64,000 bases of DNA. Source: Billgrantia zhangzhouensis. Lineage in GTDB: Bacteria; Pseudomonadota; Gammaproteobacteria; Pseudomonadales; Halomonadaceae. The notes beneath the pieces were generated by a model, which saw nothing but the letters and a program-made list of their open reading frames with translations, had not been told where the DNA came from and did no database searches. The stretch lies in NCBI RefSeq assembly GCF_021404465.1, contig NZ_JABFTT010000011.1:62001-126000 (forward strand), in the 5' to 3' direction. The translations under genes were made by a program, and so were the position numbers. How positions within the stretch are numbered: the stretch's first letter is position 1; each line of letters begins with the position of its first letter. Positions 8,503-16,466 of this stretch are shown piece by piece.

Positions 8503-9462
8503 ATGCGCGCTCTCAAATATGTCGCGGCCGCTTCGCTGATGGCCACGGCCCCGCTGGCGGCCGCCCAGCAGCTTTCAATCGCTACCGGTGGTACGGGCGG
8601 CGTCTACTATCCCCTCGGCGGCGGTCTTGCCGAAATGATCAATCAGCACATCGAAGGTGCCAGCGCCGTGGCCGAGGTGACCGGTGCCTCGGTGGAAAAT
8701 ATGGGCCTGGTGTGGCGCGGCGACTCCGACATCGCCTTCGCCCTGGCGGACACTGTCTACCAGTCGTATACCGGTACCGGCGACTTCGAGGGCCGTGAAC
8801 TCGACAACATCCGTGCGCTGGCTTCGGTCTACCCCAATGCCGTGCAACTGGTGACCCTGGCGAATTCCGACATTCAATCGTTGGAGGATCTGCGCGGCAA
8901 GCGTGTTTCCGTGGGAGCGCCGGGCAGCGGCACTGAACTCAACGCGCGCGCCCTGCTGGAGGCCAACGGCATCACCTATGACGATTTCACACCCCAGCGG
9001 CTCAACTTCAACGAGACCGCTGATGCCATCCGCGATGGTGACATCGACGCCGGCTTCTGGAGTGTGGGACCGCCTACCAGCTCGATTCTCAACCTGGCCA
9101 CTACGCGGGACATCCGTCTGATCGGCTTCTCCGATGAAGAGATCGCCAATGCGCGTGAGGTGGAGCCTGTGTTCGCTCCCTATCAGCTGCGTGCCGGCAT
9201 GTATGAGGGCATGGAAGAAGCGGTGCAAACCATCAGCATCCCCAACGTGTTGGCGGTGAGCAGCGAGATGGACGAGGAGTTGGCCTATCAGCTCACCAAG
9301 ATGTTGTTCGAGCGTACCGACGAGCTGATCGCGGTGCATCCGGCGGCCAACGATACTACCGTCGAGTTCAGCATCGACTCCACTCCGGTTCCCTTCCACG
9401 ATGGCGCGCTGCGCTACTATGAGGAAGTGGGTGCCGAAGTGGCCGACCACCAGCGTCCGTAA
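8503..9462 (+). CDS. TAXI-type TRAP transporter substrate-binding protein
   Basis: A 319-aa periplasmic binding protein with a Sec signal peptide (MRALKYVAAASLMATAPLAAA, cleavage near AAA-QQ) and the TAXI-family opening SIATGGTGGVYYPLGGGLA, followed by GKRVSVGAPGSGTELNARALL. TAXI proteins deliver ligands to fused TRAP permeases. GGAGGAG lies upstream of the start. It begins a three-gene operon with a DUF1850 protein and a fused permease. Known TAXI ligands include glutamate and alpha-ketoglutarate; nothing here fixes the ligand. Confidence 0.92.
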   Translation: MRALKYVAAASLMATAPLAAAQQLSIATGGTGGVYYPLGGGLAEMINQHIEGASAVAEVTGASVENMGLVWRGDSDIAFALADTVYQSYTGTGDFEGRELDNIRALASVYPNAVQLVTLANSDIQSLEDLRGKRVSVGAPGSGTELNARALLEANGITYDDFTPQRLNFNETADAIRDGDIDAGFWSVGPPTSSILNLATTRDIRLIGFSDEEIANAREVEPVFAPYQLRAGMYEGMEEAVQTISIPNVLAVSSEMDEELAYQLTKMLFERTDELIAVHPAANDTTVEFSIDSTPVPFHDGALRYYEEVGAEVADHQRP

Positions 9463-9486
9463 GGTCCACCCTGTCAGGCATCCACG

Positions 9487-9990
9487 ATGCTTGCCTCGAA
9501 CCTGAGCAAGAGTCGCCGTGCCCTTGGGCCGGCGACTTTCTGCGTGTTGGCTCTGTGCTGCGCCACGGCCTGGGCCGATACTTCGCGCCTGGAAGTGCTC
9601 GACGACCACGGCAAGGTGCTGGTGGCGCTGCCAATGCCGGAGGGCGAGCGCTGGTGCCTGGAGTGGAATCACTCCGTAACGGGCATTCGCGTGCAGGATT
9701 GCTATCGCCACGACCAAGGGAAGATGATGCTGGAGCGCAGCCACCAGCCGGACTTTGCCGCTGGCCTCGGCCATGTACCGGGGCGGGGCCGCCAGGTTTC
9801 GGACGGCCAGGGCGGCTATTGGATCGAGGACATCGACGAGCCGGTGCCCGGCAACCGCTATCGATTACGGGTCGGCTCCGATAGGGTCGACCATAGACTG
9901 CTGCATGAGGGGCGCCGGACCAGCCTGAGTAAAAGGGCGGCTGGCGAGCGGGTGACGATCCACCTGCGCACCCCAGACTTCACCCCCTGA
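9487..9990 (+). CDS. DUF1850 protein, TAXI-TRAP accessory
   Basis: A 167-aa secreted or lipid-anchor-lacking protein with an N-terminal hydrophobic signal (GPATFCVLALCCATAWA) and a small beta-rich domain with EWNHSVTGIRVQDCYR, the hallmark of DUF1850 proteins that are habitually encoded beside TAXI-TRAP transporters. It lies 24 bases after the binding protein and 9 before the permease. Two cysteines in the mature part (WCLEW and QDCYR) could form a disulfide. Its job is not established; a periplasmic helper of the transporter is the usual suggestion. Confidence 0.78.
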   Translation: MLASNLSKSRRALGPATFCVLALCCATAWADTSRLEVLDDHGKVLVALPMPEGERWCLEWNHSVTGIRVQDCYRHDQGKMMLERSHQPDFAAGLGHVPGRGRQVSDGQGGYWIEDIDEPVPGNRYRLRVGSDRVDHRLLHEGRRTSLSKRAAGERVTIHLRTPDFTP

Positions 9991-9999
9991 GAGGCGTGC

Positions 10000-12021
10000 A
10001 TGAGCGAATCTGCCAACCCTCCCGTCACCGTACCCGGTGGCAGTGCCATCCAGCCCCGACCGATCCTGTGGTTGATCACCCTGGTCGCCGTCGGTCTGTC
10101 GCTGTTCCAGCTCTACTCGGCGGGTATCCAGCCGCTGGGTCTGTTCTATCAGCGCAGCATCCATCTGATGCTGATCATGATGTTGGCATTCTTGATCTTT
10201 CCCGTCTTCGGTCCCCATCGCAAACGCGGCGTGCTGGGCTGGGCCATCGATGCGATCTTCTTCGCCGGCGCGCTGATCACCGGCGGCTATCTGGTGTTCT
10301 ACCTGGACGAGATCATCCGTCGTGCCGGGTTCTGGAGCCAGACCGATATCATCGTCGGTTGCATTGCCACCATCACGGTGCTGGAAGCCAGCCGCCGCGC
10401 GGTGGGGTTGGGTATGACCATCATCGGCGCGCTGGCGATCGTCTATGCCTTCGCCGGACCACGTGGCGAGCTGCCCTGGCTGGGTGAGTGGCTGCCCGGT
10501 ATTCTCGGTCACCGCGGCTACAACATCGATCGTGTGGTGGGCCAGCTTTACCTGGGACAGGAGGGCATCTTTGGCCTGCCGCTGGGCGTCGCAGCCACCT
10601 ATATCTTTGTCTTCGTGCTGTTCGGTGCCTTCCTTGAAAGCACCGGTGCCGGCAAGTTCTTCATCGATATGGCTTATGCCGCTACTGGGCGCCAGCGTGG
10701 TGGCCCGGCCAAGGCGGCGGTCATCGCTTCCGCCGGTATGGGCTCGATTTCGGGCAGCGCCATCGCCAACGTAGTGACCACCGGGGCCTTCACCATTCCG
10801 CTGATGAAGCGCCTGGGCTACAAACCGCACCAGGCTGGCGGCATCGAGGCTGCCGCTTCCACTGGTGGCCAGATCATGCCGCCGCTGATGGGGGCCGGTG
10901 CCTTCCTGATCGCCGAGTACACCAATACGCCTTATCTCGACGTGGTCAAGGTCAGTATCCTGCCGGCGATCATGTACTTCGCCACCGTCTACCTGTTCGT
11001 GCACATCATCGCCCTGAAGCAGGGCATGCAGGGCCTGCCCCGCAGCGAGTTGCCGCAGATGCGTGACGTGATGCGCGAGGGCTGGCACTTCCTGCTGCCG
11101 CTGGCGGTGCTCGTCTGGCTGCTGGCGATGCACATGTCGCCGATGCGGGTGGGCTTCTATGCGGTCATCACCATGGTTGCCGTGGCCGCGCTGCGTTACG
11201 CCATCTGGTTCCTGTTCGTTGCGCCGCAGCAGGGCCAGCCGGTCACGCTGGCCAGTACCGGCCGGGTGGTGTGGGCCGGTGTCGTCAAGCTGGTCGAGGG
11301 ACTGGAGCTGGGAGCGCGCAACGCGGTAGCGGTGTCCATGGCCTGTGCCGTGGCCGGCATCATCGTCGGCGTGGTGGGCCTTACCGGGCTGGGGCTGAAG
11401 TTCTCCGCCATGATGATGGCCTTCTCGGGTGGCAACATCGTGCTGGCTCTGGTGATGGTGCTGTTGGCCAGCCTGATCCTGGGCATGGGCTTACCCGTCA
11501 CCGCCAGTTATATCGTGCTGATCGTGCTGGTAGGGCCGGCATTGACCGCTGAGTTCGGCATCCCGCTGCTGATCGCCCACTTGGTGGTGTTCTGGTATTC
11601 ACAGGATTCCAACGTCACGCCGCCAATCGCGCTGGCAGGCTTCGCCGGAGCGGCAATCGCCGGTAGTAAGCCGATGGCCACTGGTGTGCAGGCGTGGAAG
11701 TTCGCCAAGGGCCTCTACCTGATTCCGGTGTTCATGGTCTTCAACCCCGAGATCATCATGGGTGGCCCGCTGCACGTACTGGCCTGGAACGGCGTGATAG
11801 CGATACTCGCCCTGGGAGCCTTTGCCGCGGCACTGGAGGGCTACCTGTTCACCCGCATGTCGTGGCTGCCGCGCATTGCCATTGCTGCCGCGATCGTGGC
11901 GGTGTTCTACCCGAGCTTCCTGGTCGAGGCCGCTGGCGTGGCGGTGATGATCGTTGCCATCGGTGCCAACTGGCTGGCCAGCCGGCGTGAAACTCACCCG
12001 GCAGGAAGCGGAGCCGTATGA
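10000..12021 (+). CDS. TRAP transporter fused permease (4TM/12TM, DctQ-DctM fusion)
   Basis: A 673-aa inner-membrane protein. The N-terminal part has about four membrane segments equivalent to DctQ, and the rest the 12-segment DctM domain with GSISGSAIANVVTTGAFTIP and GGQIMPPLMGAGAFLIAEY, typical of the fused permeases that pair with TAXI binding proteins. A second conserved half has GLPVTASYIVLIVLVGPAL. A sodium gradient is the expected driving force. Tight spacing to the DUF1850 gene indicates one operon, ended by hairpins at 12025-12095. Confidence 0.92.
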   Translation: MSESANPPVTVPGGSAIQPRPILWLITLVAVGLSLFQLYSAGIQPLGLFYQRSIHLMLIMMLAFLIFPVFGPHRKRGVLGWAIDAIFFAGALITGGYLVFYLDEIIRRAGFWSQTDIIVGCIATITVLEASRRAVGLGMTIIGALAIVYAFAGPRGELPWLGEWLPGILGHRGYNIDRVVGQLYLGQEGIFGLPLGVAATYIFVFVLFGAFLESTGAGKFFIDMAYAATGRQRGGPAKAAVIASAGMGSISGSAIANVVTTGAFTIPLMKRLGYKPHQAGGIEAAASTGGQIMPPLMGAGAFLIAEYTNTPYLDVVKVSILPAIMYFATVYLFVHIIALKQGMQGLPRSELPQMRDVMREGWHFLLPLAVLVWLLAMHMSPMRVGFYAVITMVAVAALRYAIWFLFVAPQQGQPVTLASTGRVVWAGVVKLVEGLELGARNAVAVSMACAVAGIIVGVVGLTGLGLKFSAMMMAFSGGNIVLALVMVLLASLILGMGLPVTASYIVLIVLVGPALTAEFGIPLLIAHLVVFWYSQDSNVTPPIALAGFAGAAIAGSKPMATGVQAWKFAKGLYLIPVFMVFNPEIIMGGPLHVLAWNGVIAILALGAFAAALEGYLFTRMSWLPRIAIAAAIVAVFYPSFLVEAAGVAVMIVAIGANWLASRRETHPAGSGAV

Positions 12022-12024
12022 CGA

Positions 12025-12095
12025 CAGCCGACCACTTCCGACAGGGAACGGTCGGCTGCCCGACTGGTCAAGATGACGGCGCCTGCGGGCGCCGT
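12025..12095 (+). terminator. Two tandem hairpins between TRAP permease and purE
   Basis: First inverted repeat CAGCCGACC (12025-12033) with GGTCGGCTG (12050-12058), then a tighter stem ACGGCGCC-TGCG-GGCGCCGT at 12076-12095 followed by TAGAAT. The second resembles a terminator with a weak T tract. purE begins 47 bases later, so its promoter must overlap the end of this region. Confidence 0.5.
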
Positions 12096-12142
12096 TAGAA
12101 TACCTGCCCTTCGAATTCTCAGCGCCATTCCGGGAGCCACAC

Positions 12143-12652
12143 ATGCAGTCCAACGAGCAGCCACGCGTAGGTGTGATCATGGGGTCGAAGTCCGACTGGC
12201 CAATCATGGAGCACGCCGTGGCGATGCTCGAACGCCTGGGTGTACCGCACGAGACCCGTGTGGTGTCGGCGCATCGCACGCCGGACTTGCTGTTCGACTA
12301 TGCCAAGGGTGCCGCTGGGCGCGGCCTGCAAGTGATCGTGGCCGGTGCCGGTGGGGCCGCCCACCTGCCGGGCATGGTGGCTTCGCAGACAGCGTTGCCG
12401 GTGTTGGGCGTGCCGGTGGAGTCCAAGGCGCTGAAGGGGCTCGACTCGCTGCTCTCCATCGTGCAGATGCCGGGCGGTATCGCCGTTGGCACGCTGGCCA
12501 TCGGCAAGGCGGGAGCGACCAACGCCGGCCTGCTGGCAGCGCAGATCGTCGGTCTGCAGGATACCAAGGTGCGTGCCGCCGTCGAGGCGTTCCGCGCCGA
12601 GCAGACCCAGTCGGTGCTCGACAACCCCGATCCCCGACCCGCAGATGAATGA
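12143..12652 (+). CDS. purE: N5-carboxyaminoimidazole ribonucleotide mutase
   Basis: A 169-aa class I PurE, which moves the carboxyl group of N5-CAIR to give CAIR in purine synthesis. The signature [16 protein letters not shown] near the N-terminus, VVSAHRTPD near 40-48 and [12 protein letters not shown] near 67-79 are all present. It is followed after 40 bases by purK, the usual bacterial pairing. GGGAG precedes the start. No clear PurR-type palindrome is visible upstream. Confidence 0.97.
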   Translation: MQSNEQPRVGVIMGSKSDWPIMEHAVAMLERLGVPHETRVVSAHRTPDLLFDYAKGAAGRGLQVIVAGAGGAAHLPGMVASQTALPVLGVPVESKALKGLDSLLSIVQMPGGIAVGTLAIGKAGATNAGLLAAQIVGLQDTKVRAAVEAFRAEQTQSVLDNPDPRPADE

Positions 12653-12692
12653 GCCGGCGAACCCGTATGAGCCAGCGAGAGGAGACAGCAAC

Positions 12693-13832
12693 ATGAATAT
12701 TGGCGTACTCGGTGCCGGTCAGCTCGGCCGCATGCTGGCTCTGGCCGGCTACCCCCTGGCCAACCGCTTCACCTTCCTCGATACCACCGGCCATCCCAGC
12801 GCCGGGATCGGTGATGTCATGATCCATACGGATCAGCACCACTTACTCGACGACTTCCTGGCCAAGGTCGATCTGGTTACCTACGAGTTCGAACACCTGC
12901 CCGTGGCGCTGGTGCAGGCCATCGAGGAGGTCAAGCCGGTCTATCCCTCGAGCGAGGCGATCCGCATCTGCCAGAACCGCGCCGAGGAGAAGGCGCTGTT
13001 CGACCGCTCGGGCATTCCCACTCCCGCCTACCGCATCGTGGAGAGCGCCGAGGCATTGGAAGCGGCTGCCCGCGAGCTGGGCACGCCGGTAGTGGCCAAG
13101 TCGGTTACCGAGGGCTACGACGGCAAGGGCCAGGCAGTGCTGCGCGACCCGGCCGAGGCGACCGAGGCCTGGCGCAGCATCAACCACCCCCGGCTGATCG
13201 TCGAGGCGTTCGTCGATTTCGTGCGCGAGGTGTCGATCATCGCCGTGCGCGGCCGTGACGGCGAGGTGGCTTTCTACCCCATGGCGGAGAACCTGCACGT
13301 CGACGGCATTCTGCGCTACTCCCTGGCGCCGATGCCGGATATCGACGACGAGGTACAGCAGACAGCGGATGGCTACATTCGCGCGCTGCTTGACGAGCTC
13401 GACTACGTCGGCGTGCTGACCCTCGAGCTGTTCCAGACCCGTGACGGCAGGCTGCTGGCCAACGAGATGGCACCCCGAGTGCACAACTCAGGCCACTGGA
13501 CCATGGACGGCGCGGTGACCAGCCAGTTCGAGAACCACCTGCGTGCCATCCAGGGCCTGCCGCTGGGTGACACTTCGGCGCGCATGCCGACCTGCATGGT
13601 CAACGTGATCGGCCAGGAGGGCGACCCGGCGGCGATACTCGCCATCACCGATGCCCACCTGCACCGCTACGACAAGAGCGAGCGCCCCGGGCGTAAGCTC
13701 GGCCACGTCAATCTGGTGGCCGAAAGTCACGCTGAACTGCTGGAAAAGGTGCACGCCTGCGCCTGGCTGCTGCCCGAGGCGCCGGAGGCGCGCTTCAGCT
13801 TCGAGGACGCGTTCTGTCAGGGCAACCGATAA
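12693..13832 (+). CDS. purK: N5-carboxyaminoimidazole ribonucleotide synthase
   Basis: A 379-aa ATP-grasp enzyme that carboxylates aminoimidazole ribonucleotide with bicarbonate and ATP. It opens with MNIGVLGAGQLGRMLALAGYP; the ATP-grasp part shows VVAKSVTEGYDGKGQAVL and ELFQTRDGRLLANEMAPRVHNSGHWT, characteristic of PurK. The start at 12693 is preceded by GAGAGGAGAC; longer in-frame extensions overlap purE out of frame and are rejected. Together with purE it makes a two-step purine unit ended by a strong hairpin. Confidence 0.97.
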   Translation: MNIGVLGAGQLGRMLALAGYPLANRFTFLDTTGHPSAGIGDVMIHTDQHHLLDDFLAKVDLVTYEFEHLPVALVQAIEEVKPVYPSSEAIRICQNRAEEKALFDRSGIPTPAYRIVESAEALEAAARELGTPVVAKSVTEGYDGKGQAVLRDPAEATEAWRSINHPRLIVEAFVDFVREVSIIAVRGRDGEVAFYPMAENLHVDGILRYSLAPMPDIDDEVQQTADGYIRALLDELDYVGVLTLELFQTRDGRLLANEMAPRVHNSGHWTMDGAVTSQFENHLRAIQGLPLGDTSARMPTCMVNVIGQEGDPAAILAITDAHLHRYDKSERPGRKLGHVNLVAESHAELLEKVHACAWLLPEAPEARFSFEDAFCQGNR

Positions 13833-13845
13833 CGCCGCAAGACGC

Positions 13846-13883
13846 AACGTAGCAGGCCCCGCTATGGCGGGGCCTGCTACGTT
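13846..13883 (+). terminator. Strong hairpin terminator after purK
   Basis: A 17-bp perfect stem AACGTAGCAGGCCCCGC/GCGGGGCCTGCTACGTT with a TATG loop, beginning 14 bases after the purK stop and 55 bases from the convergent phoX-like stop. AACG on one side and GTTT on the other suggest bidirectional use. Confidence 0.85.
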
Positions 13884-13937
13884 TAAGGGCAGTACTCGAG
13901 TCGTTGCGCAGCGATTCGCTCGCGCAGGTGTTTGCTC

Positions 13938-15953
13938 TCAGGCGCCGATGATGCCGCCGTCCTCGCGCGTTATCACCAGGGTGGCGGAGCGCGGAATGGC
14001 GTTGCCACCGTCCGGCCAGTGGCTGACCGATTCGCCTGCAGCGAACGCCTCGGCGCTGGTGGTGGCGCCGGGGTGCTGCACGTTGACGAACAGGGTGCGC
14101 TGGTCCGGGGTGGCGATCACGCCAGTGATCTCCTGGCCGATGGGGCCGGTGAGGAAGCGCCGGATCTCGCCGGTTTCGGGGTTGGCGACGAGCATCTGGT
14201 TGTTGCCGAACACCTCATGGATGCCGGTGTTCATCACCGATTCGCTGATGTCGGTCTGGATCCACACGCGACGATCCGGGTCGATCCACAGTCCATCGGG
14301 GCTGGCGAAGATCGCCTCCTGACCCAGTGGTTCGCCGGCCTGGTCGCGACCGCTCTCCTGATCGCCCGCAAGCAGGAAGATATCCCACTGGAAGCTCTCG
14401 GCGGCATGAGTGCCGTCCTCCTGCCAGCGAATGATGTGACCGAAGTGGTTCTCGGCCCTAGGGTTGGCGGCGTCGACCTGCTCCTCGCTGCGGCGAGTGT
14501 TGTTGGTCAAGGTGAAGTAGACCTGGCCGGTGGCCGGGTCGACGGCGCCCCACTCGGGGCGATCCATCTTCGTGGCGCCGACGAAGTCTGCCGCGCTGCG
14601 GGTATTGACCAGGATGTCGGCCAGGTCGGCGAAGCCATTCTCCGGCGTCAGGCCATTTTGGCCAGGTACCAGGGCCAGCCACTCGCCGCTGCCGTCGTCA
14701 TTGAACTTGGCCACGTAGAGGGTGCCTTCGTCGAGCAGCGAGCCGTCGGCGCTGGCTGCCTGGAAAGGACGTGCCGAGACGAACTTGTAGATGTACTCGA
14801 AGCGGGCATCGTCGCCTGAGTAAGCCACCACCGGCTGGTCCTCGACGGCCGGGGCGAAAATCACGCCCTCGTGGGCGAAGCGCCCCAGGTGGGTGCGCTT
14901 GACCGGGGTGCTGTCGGGGTCGAAGGGGTCGATTTCCACCATGTAGCCGAAGGCGTGGGGCTCGTTGCGGTAGTCGTCGCGGGCCGAGGCGCCGCGGGAG
15001 GTGGCGTCGAAGCGCACGAACTCGTCGGCGCCGCCTGCGGCGCGGTGCCATTGGTAGCGGCCTTCGGCACGGGTGGCGATGCCGTAACGGGTCTGGCGAC
15101 GATCGATGTCGGCATCTTCGTTGGCGAAGTAGCCGGCCCAGTTCTCCTCGGCGGCCAGGTAGGTATTCCAGGGTGTGACGCCGTGGGCACAGTTGTTCAA
15201 GGTGCCGCGGGTCATGGTGCCGTCAGGGCTGTATTTCGTCACCACGTGTTCGGTGCCCGCCACCGGTCCGGCCAACTGCATCGGCGTGAGCCCGGTAACG
15301 CGGCGGTTGAGACGGTCTTGCATCACTTGCCACTGGTCCTCGTCGCCCTGGCGTACCCGCACCACCGAGACGCCGTGGGCGTTGAGCTCCTTGCGTACTT
15401 GGTCGGCGTCGCGGCTGCCGTCCTCATGCTGCGGGAAGCCGTTGCGGTCCAGGGGCATTCCAGCGGCTGCAGCATGCAGGAAGCGTGGTTCGACGTACTC
15501 GTGGTTGAGTACCAGCAGGCCGTCGCGGGAGCTGCCGTCGATGGCGAAGTAGTGCATACCGTCGTGGTGGCTGCCGATCTGGTGAGCCTGGTCCTCGCCG
15601 CTGGCATCGATAGAGAAGGCCGGCATGCTGCCGTTGATCGGCGTGCCCCAGGGAATGAAGGCCTGTACCCGGTAGCCTTCCGGCACCACCACGCTGTCGC
15701 CGGTACCGATGGGAATGGCCTTGAAGCCGATGCTTGGCGACGGGACGCCGGCGGCCAGGGCGCGACCGAACGGCAGACTGGTGGCCATGGCCCCGGCAAT
15801 GGCTGCTGCCAGGCTGCCTCGCAGCAGCGTGCGGCGGCTCATGCGCGCCGCCAGGATGTCGCCGAAGTAGGCATTGCCGGAGGCGTTGCTCGTCGGCTCG
15901 TCGCCGGCGGCCAGTATGGGATCGACGTGACCGGGGAGATGAGGCTGGGTCAT
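13938..15953 (-). CDS. PhoX-family alkaline phosphatase (DUF839), Tat-exported
   Basis: A 671-aa protein with a twin-arginine signal (SRRTLLRGSLAAAIAGAMATS at about 39-59) after an unusually long polar N-terminus. The PhoX hallmark LNNCAHGVTPWNTYLAAEENW lies near 256-276, followed by GDDARFEYIYKFVSARPF and GLWIDPDRRVWIQTD. PhoX enzymes are periplasmic or extracellular calcium- and iron-dependent phosphatases that free phosphate from esters. The start at 15953 has AGGAG upstream. The gene is monocistronic, divergent from a small membrane protein. No convincing PHO box is seen, although two ATGACs/g half-sites 22 bases apart (16044 and 16066) exist. Some DUF839 relatives have unknown substrates, so I leave the symbol blank. 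Confidence 0.85.
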   Translation of the reverse strand: MTQPHLPGHVDPILAAGDEPTSNASGNAYFGDILAARMSRRTLLRGSLAAAIAGAMATSLPFGRALAAGVPSPSIGFKAIPIGTGDSVVVPEGYRVQAFIPWGTPINGSMPAFSIDASGEDQAHQIGSHHDGMHYFAIDGSSRDGLLVLNHEYVEPRFLHAAAAGMPLDRNGFPQHEDGSRDADQVRKELNAHGVSVVRVRQGDEDQWQVMQDRLNRRVTGLTPMQLAGPVAGTEHVVTKYSPDGTMTRGTLNNCAHGVTPWNTYLAAEENWAGYFANEDADIDRRQTRYGIATRAEGRYQWHRAAGGADEFVRFDATSRGASARDDYRNEPHAFGYMVEIDPFDPDSTPVKRTHLGRFAHEGVIFAPAVEDQPVVAYSGDDARFEYIYKFVSARPFQAASADGSLLDEGTLYVAKFNDDGSGEWLALVPGQNGLTPENGFADLADILVNTRSAADFVGATKMDRPEWGAVDPATGQVYFTLTNNTRRSEEQVDAANPRAENHFGHIIRWQEDGTHAAESFQWDIFLLAGDQESGRDQAGEPLGQEAIFASPDGLWIDPDRRVWIQTDISESVMNTGIHEVFGNNQMLVANPETGEIRRFLTGPIGQEITGVIATPDQRTLFVNVQHPGATTSAEAFAAGESVSHWPDGGNAIPRSATLVITREDGGIIGA

Positions 15954-16182
15954 GGCTTGTTTCTCCTGGAGGCATGCTGCGGCGCTTGCCGAAGGCTAGT
16001 GGGTCTTCGCTCGAAGAGAGTGGCGACTGGGCGTTACAGCGGTATGACCGGTTGGTGGAGCTTCGATGACGCGGTGGCGTATCACCTGATATGAATCAAG
16101 CATGTTCAGATAAAGGCCTTCAGATCTTGAAGTCTGACGCTATTAGGCGACACTGATATCAGTTCTGCCTCGGGGAGAATTC

Positions 16183-16338
16183 ATGCGACGACTGCCAGGA
16201 CTGGGCGACATTGCCCTGATCGTGGCATTGCTGTTGCCGCTGCTGTTGGGGCTGTGGCATGCCTTGCCGCTGGCGGGAGAGACCTGGCCTTGGTGGCTGC
16301 TCGGCATTGCTGGGCTGGGGGCCATTGCCTGGCCCTAG
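16183..16338 (+). CDS. 51-aa membrane peptide
   Basis: A short frame opens with ATG at 16183 behind GGGGAG and encodes MRRLPGLGDIALIVALLLPL followed by more Leu-rich sequence, a short polar turn (ALPLAGETWPWW) and a second hydrophobic stretch ending IAWP. It therefore looks like a helical hairpin with a positively charged N-terminus. The strong ribosome site, good membrane pattern and position in an otherwise empty divergent gap support it as real. I know no family name; it lies between the phosphatase and the cyclic-di-GMP protein. Confidence 0.5.
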   Translation: MRRLPGLGDIALIVALLLPLLLGLWHALPLAGETWPWWLLGIAGLGAIAWP

Positions 16339-16466
16339 GCTGGTCCGTCAGGGCGGGAGCCGCCGCCTGTGCTGGCAGCAGCTTGCGTTGAGGGGGATAG
16401 CTCGCTAATGATGGCAGTATCAAGTAAATATAGTTCGGTCTAACAATTACACTTTCGGACCCTTGC

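Noticed and set aside
12486-13832. 448-aa start for purK
   Set aside because: The extension overlaps purE out of frame and lacks a ribosome site; ATG 12693 behind GAGGAG fits family length.
16044-16072. PHO box upstream of the PhoX-like gene
   Set aside because: Two ATGACs-like half-sites 22 bases apart lack the middle repeat and full consensus CTGTCAT; too weak to call.
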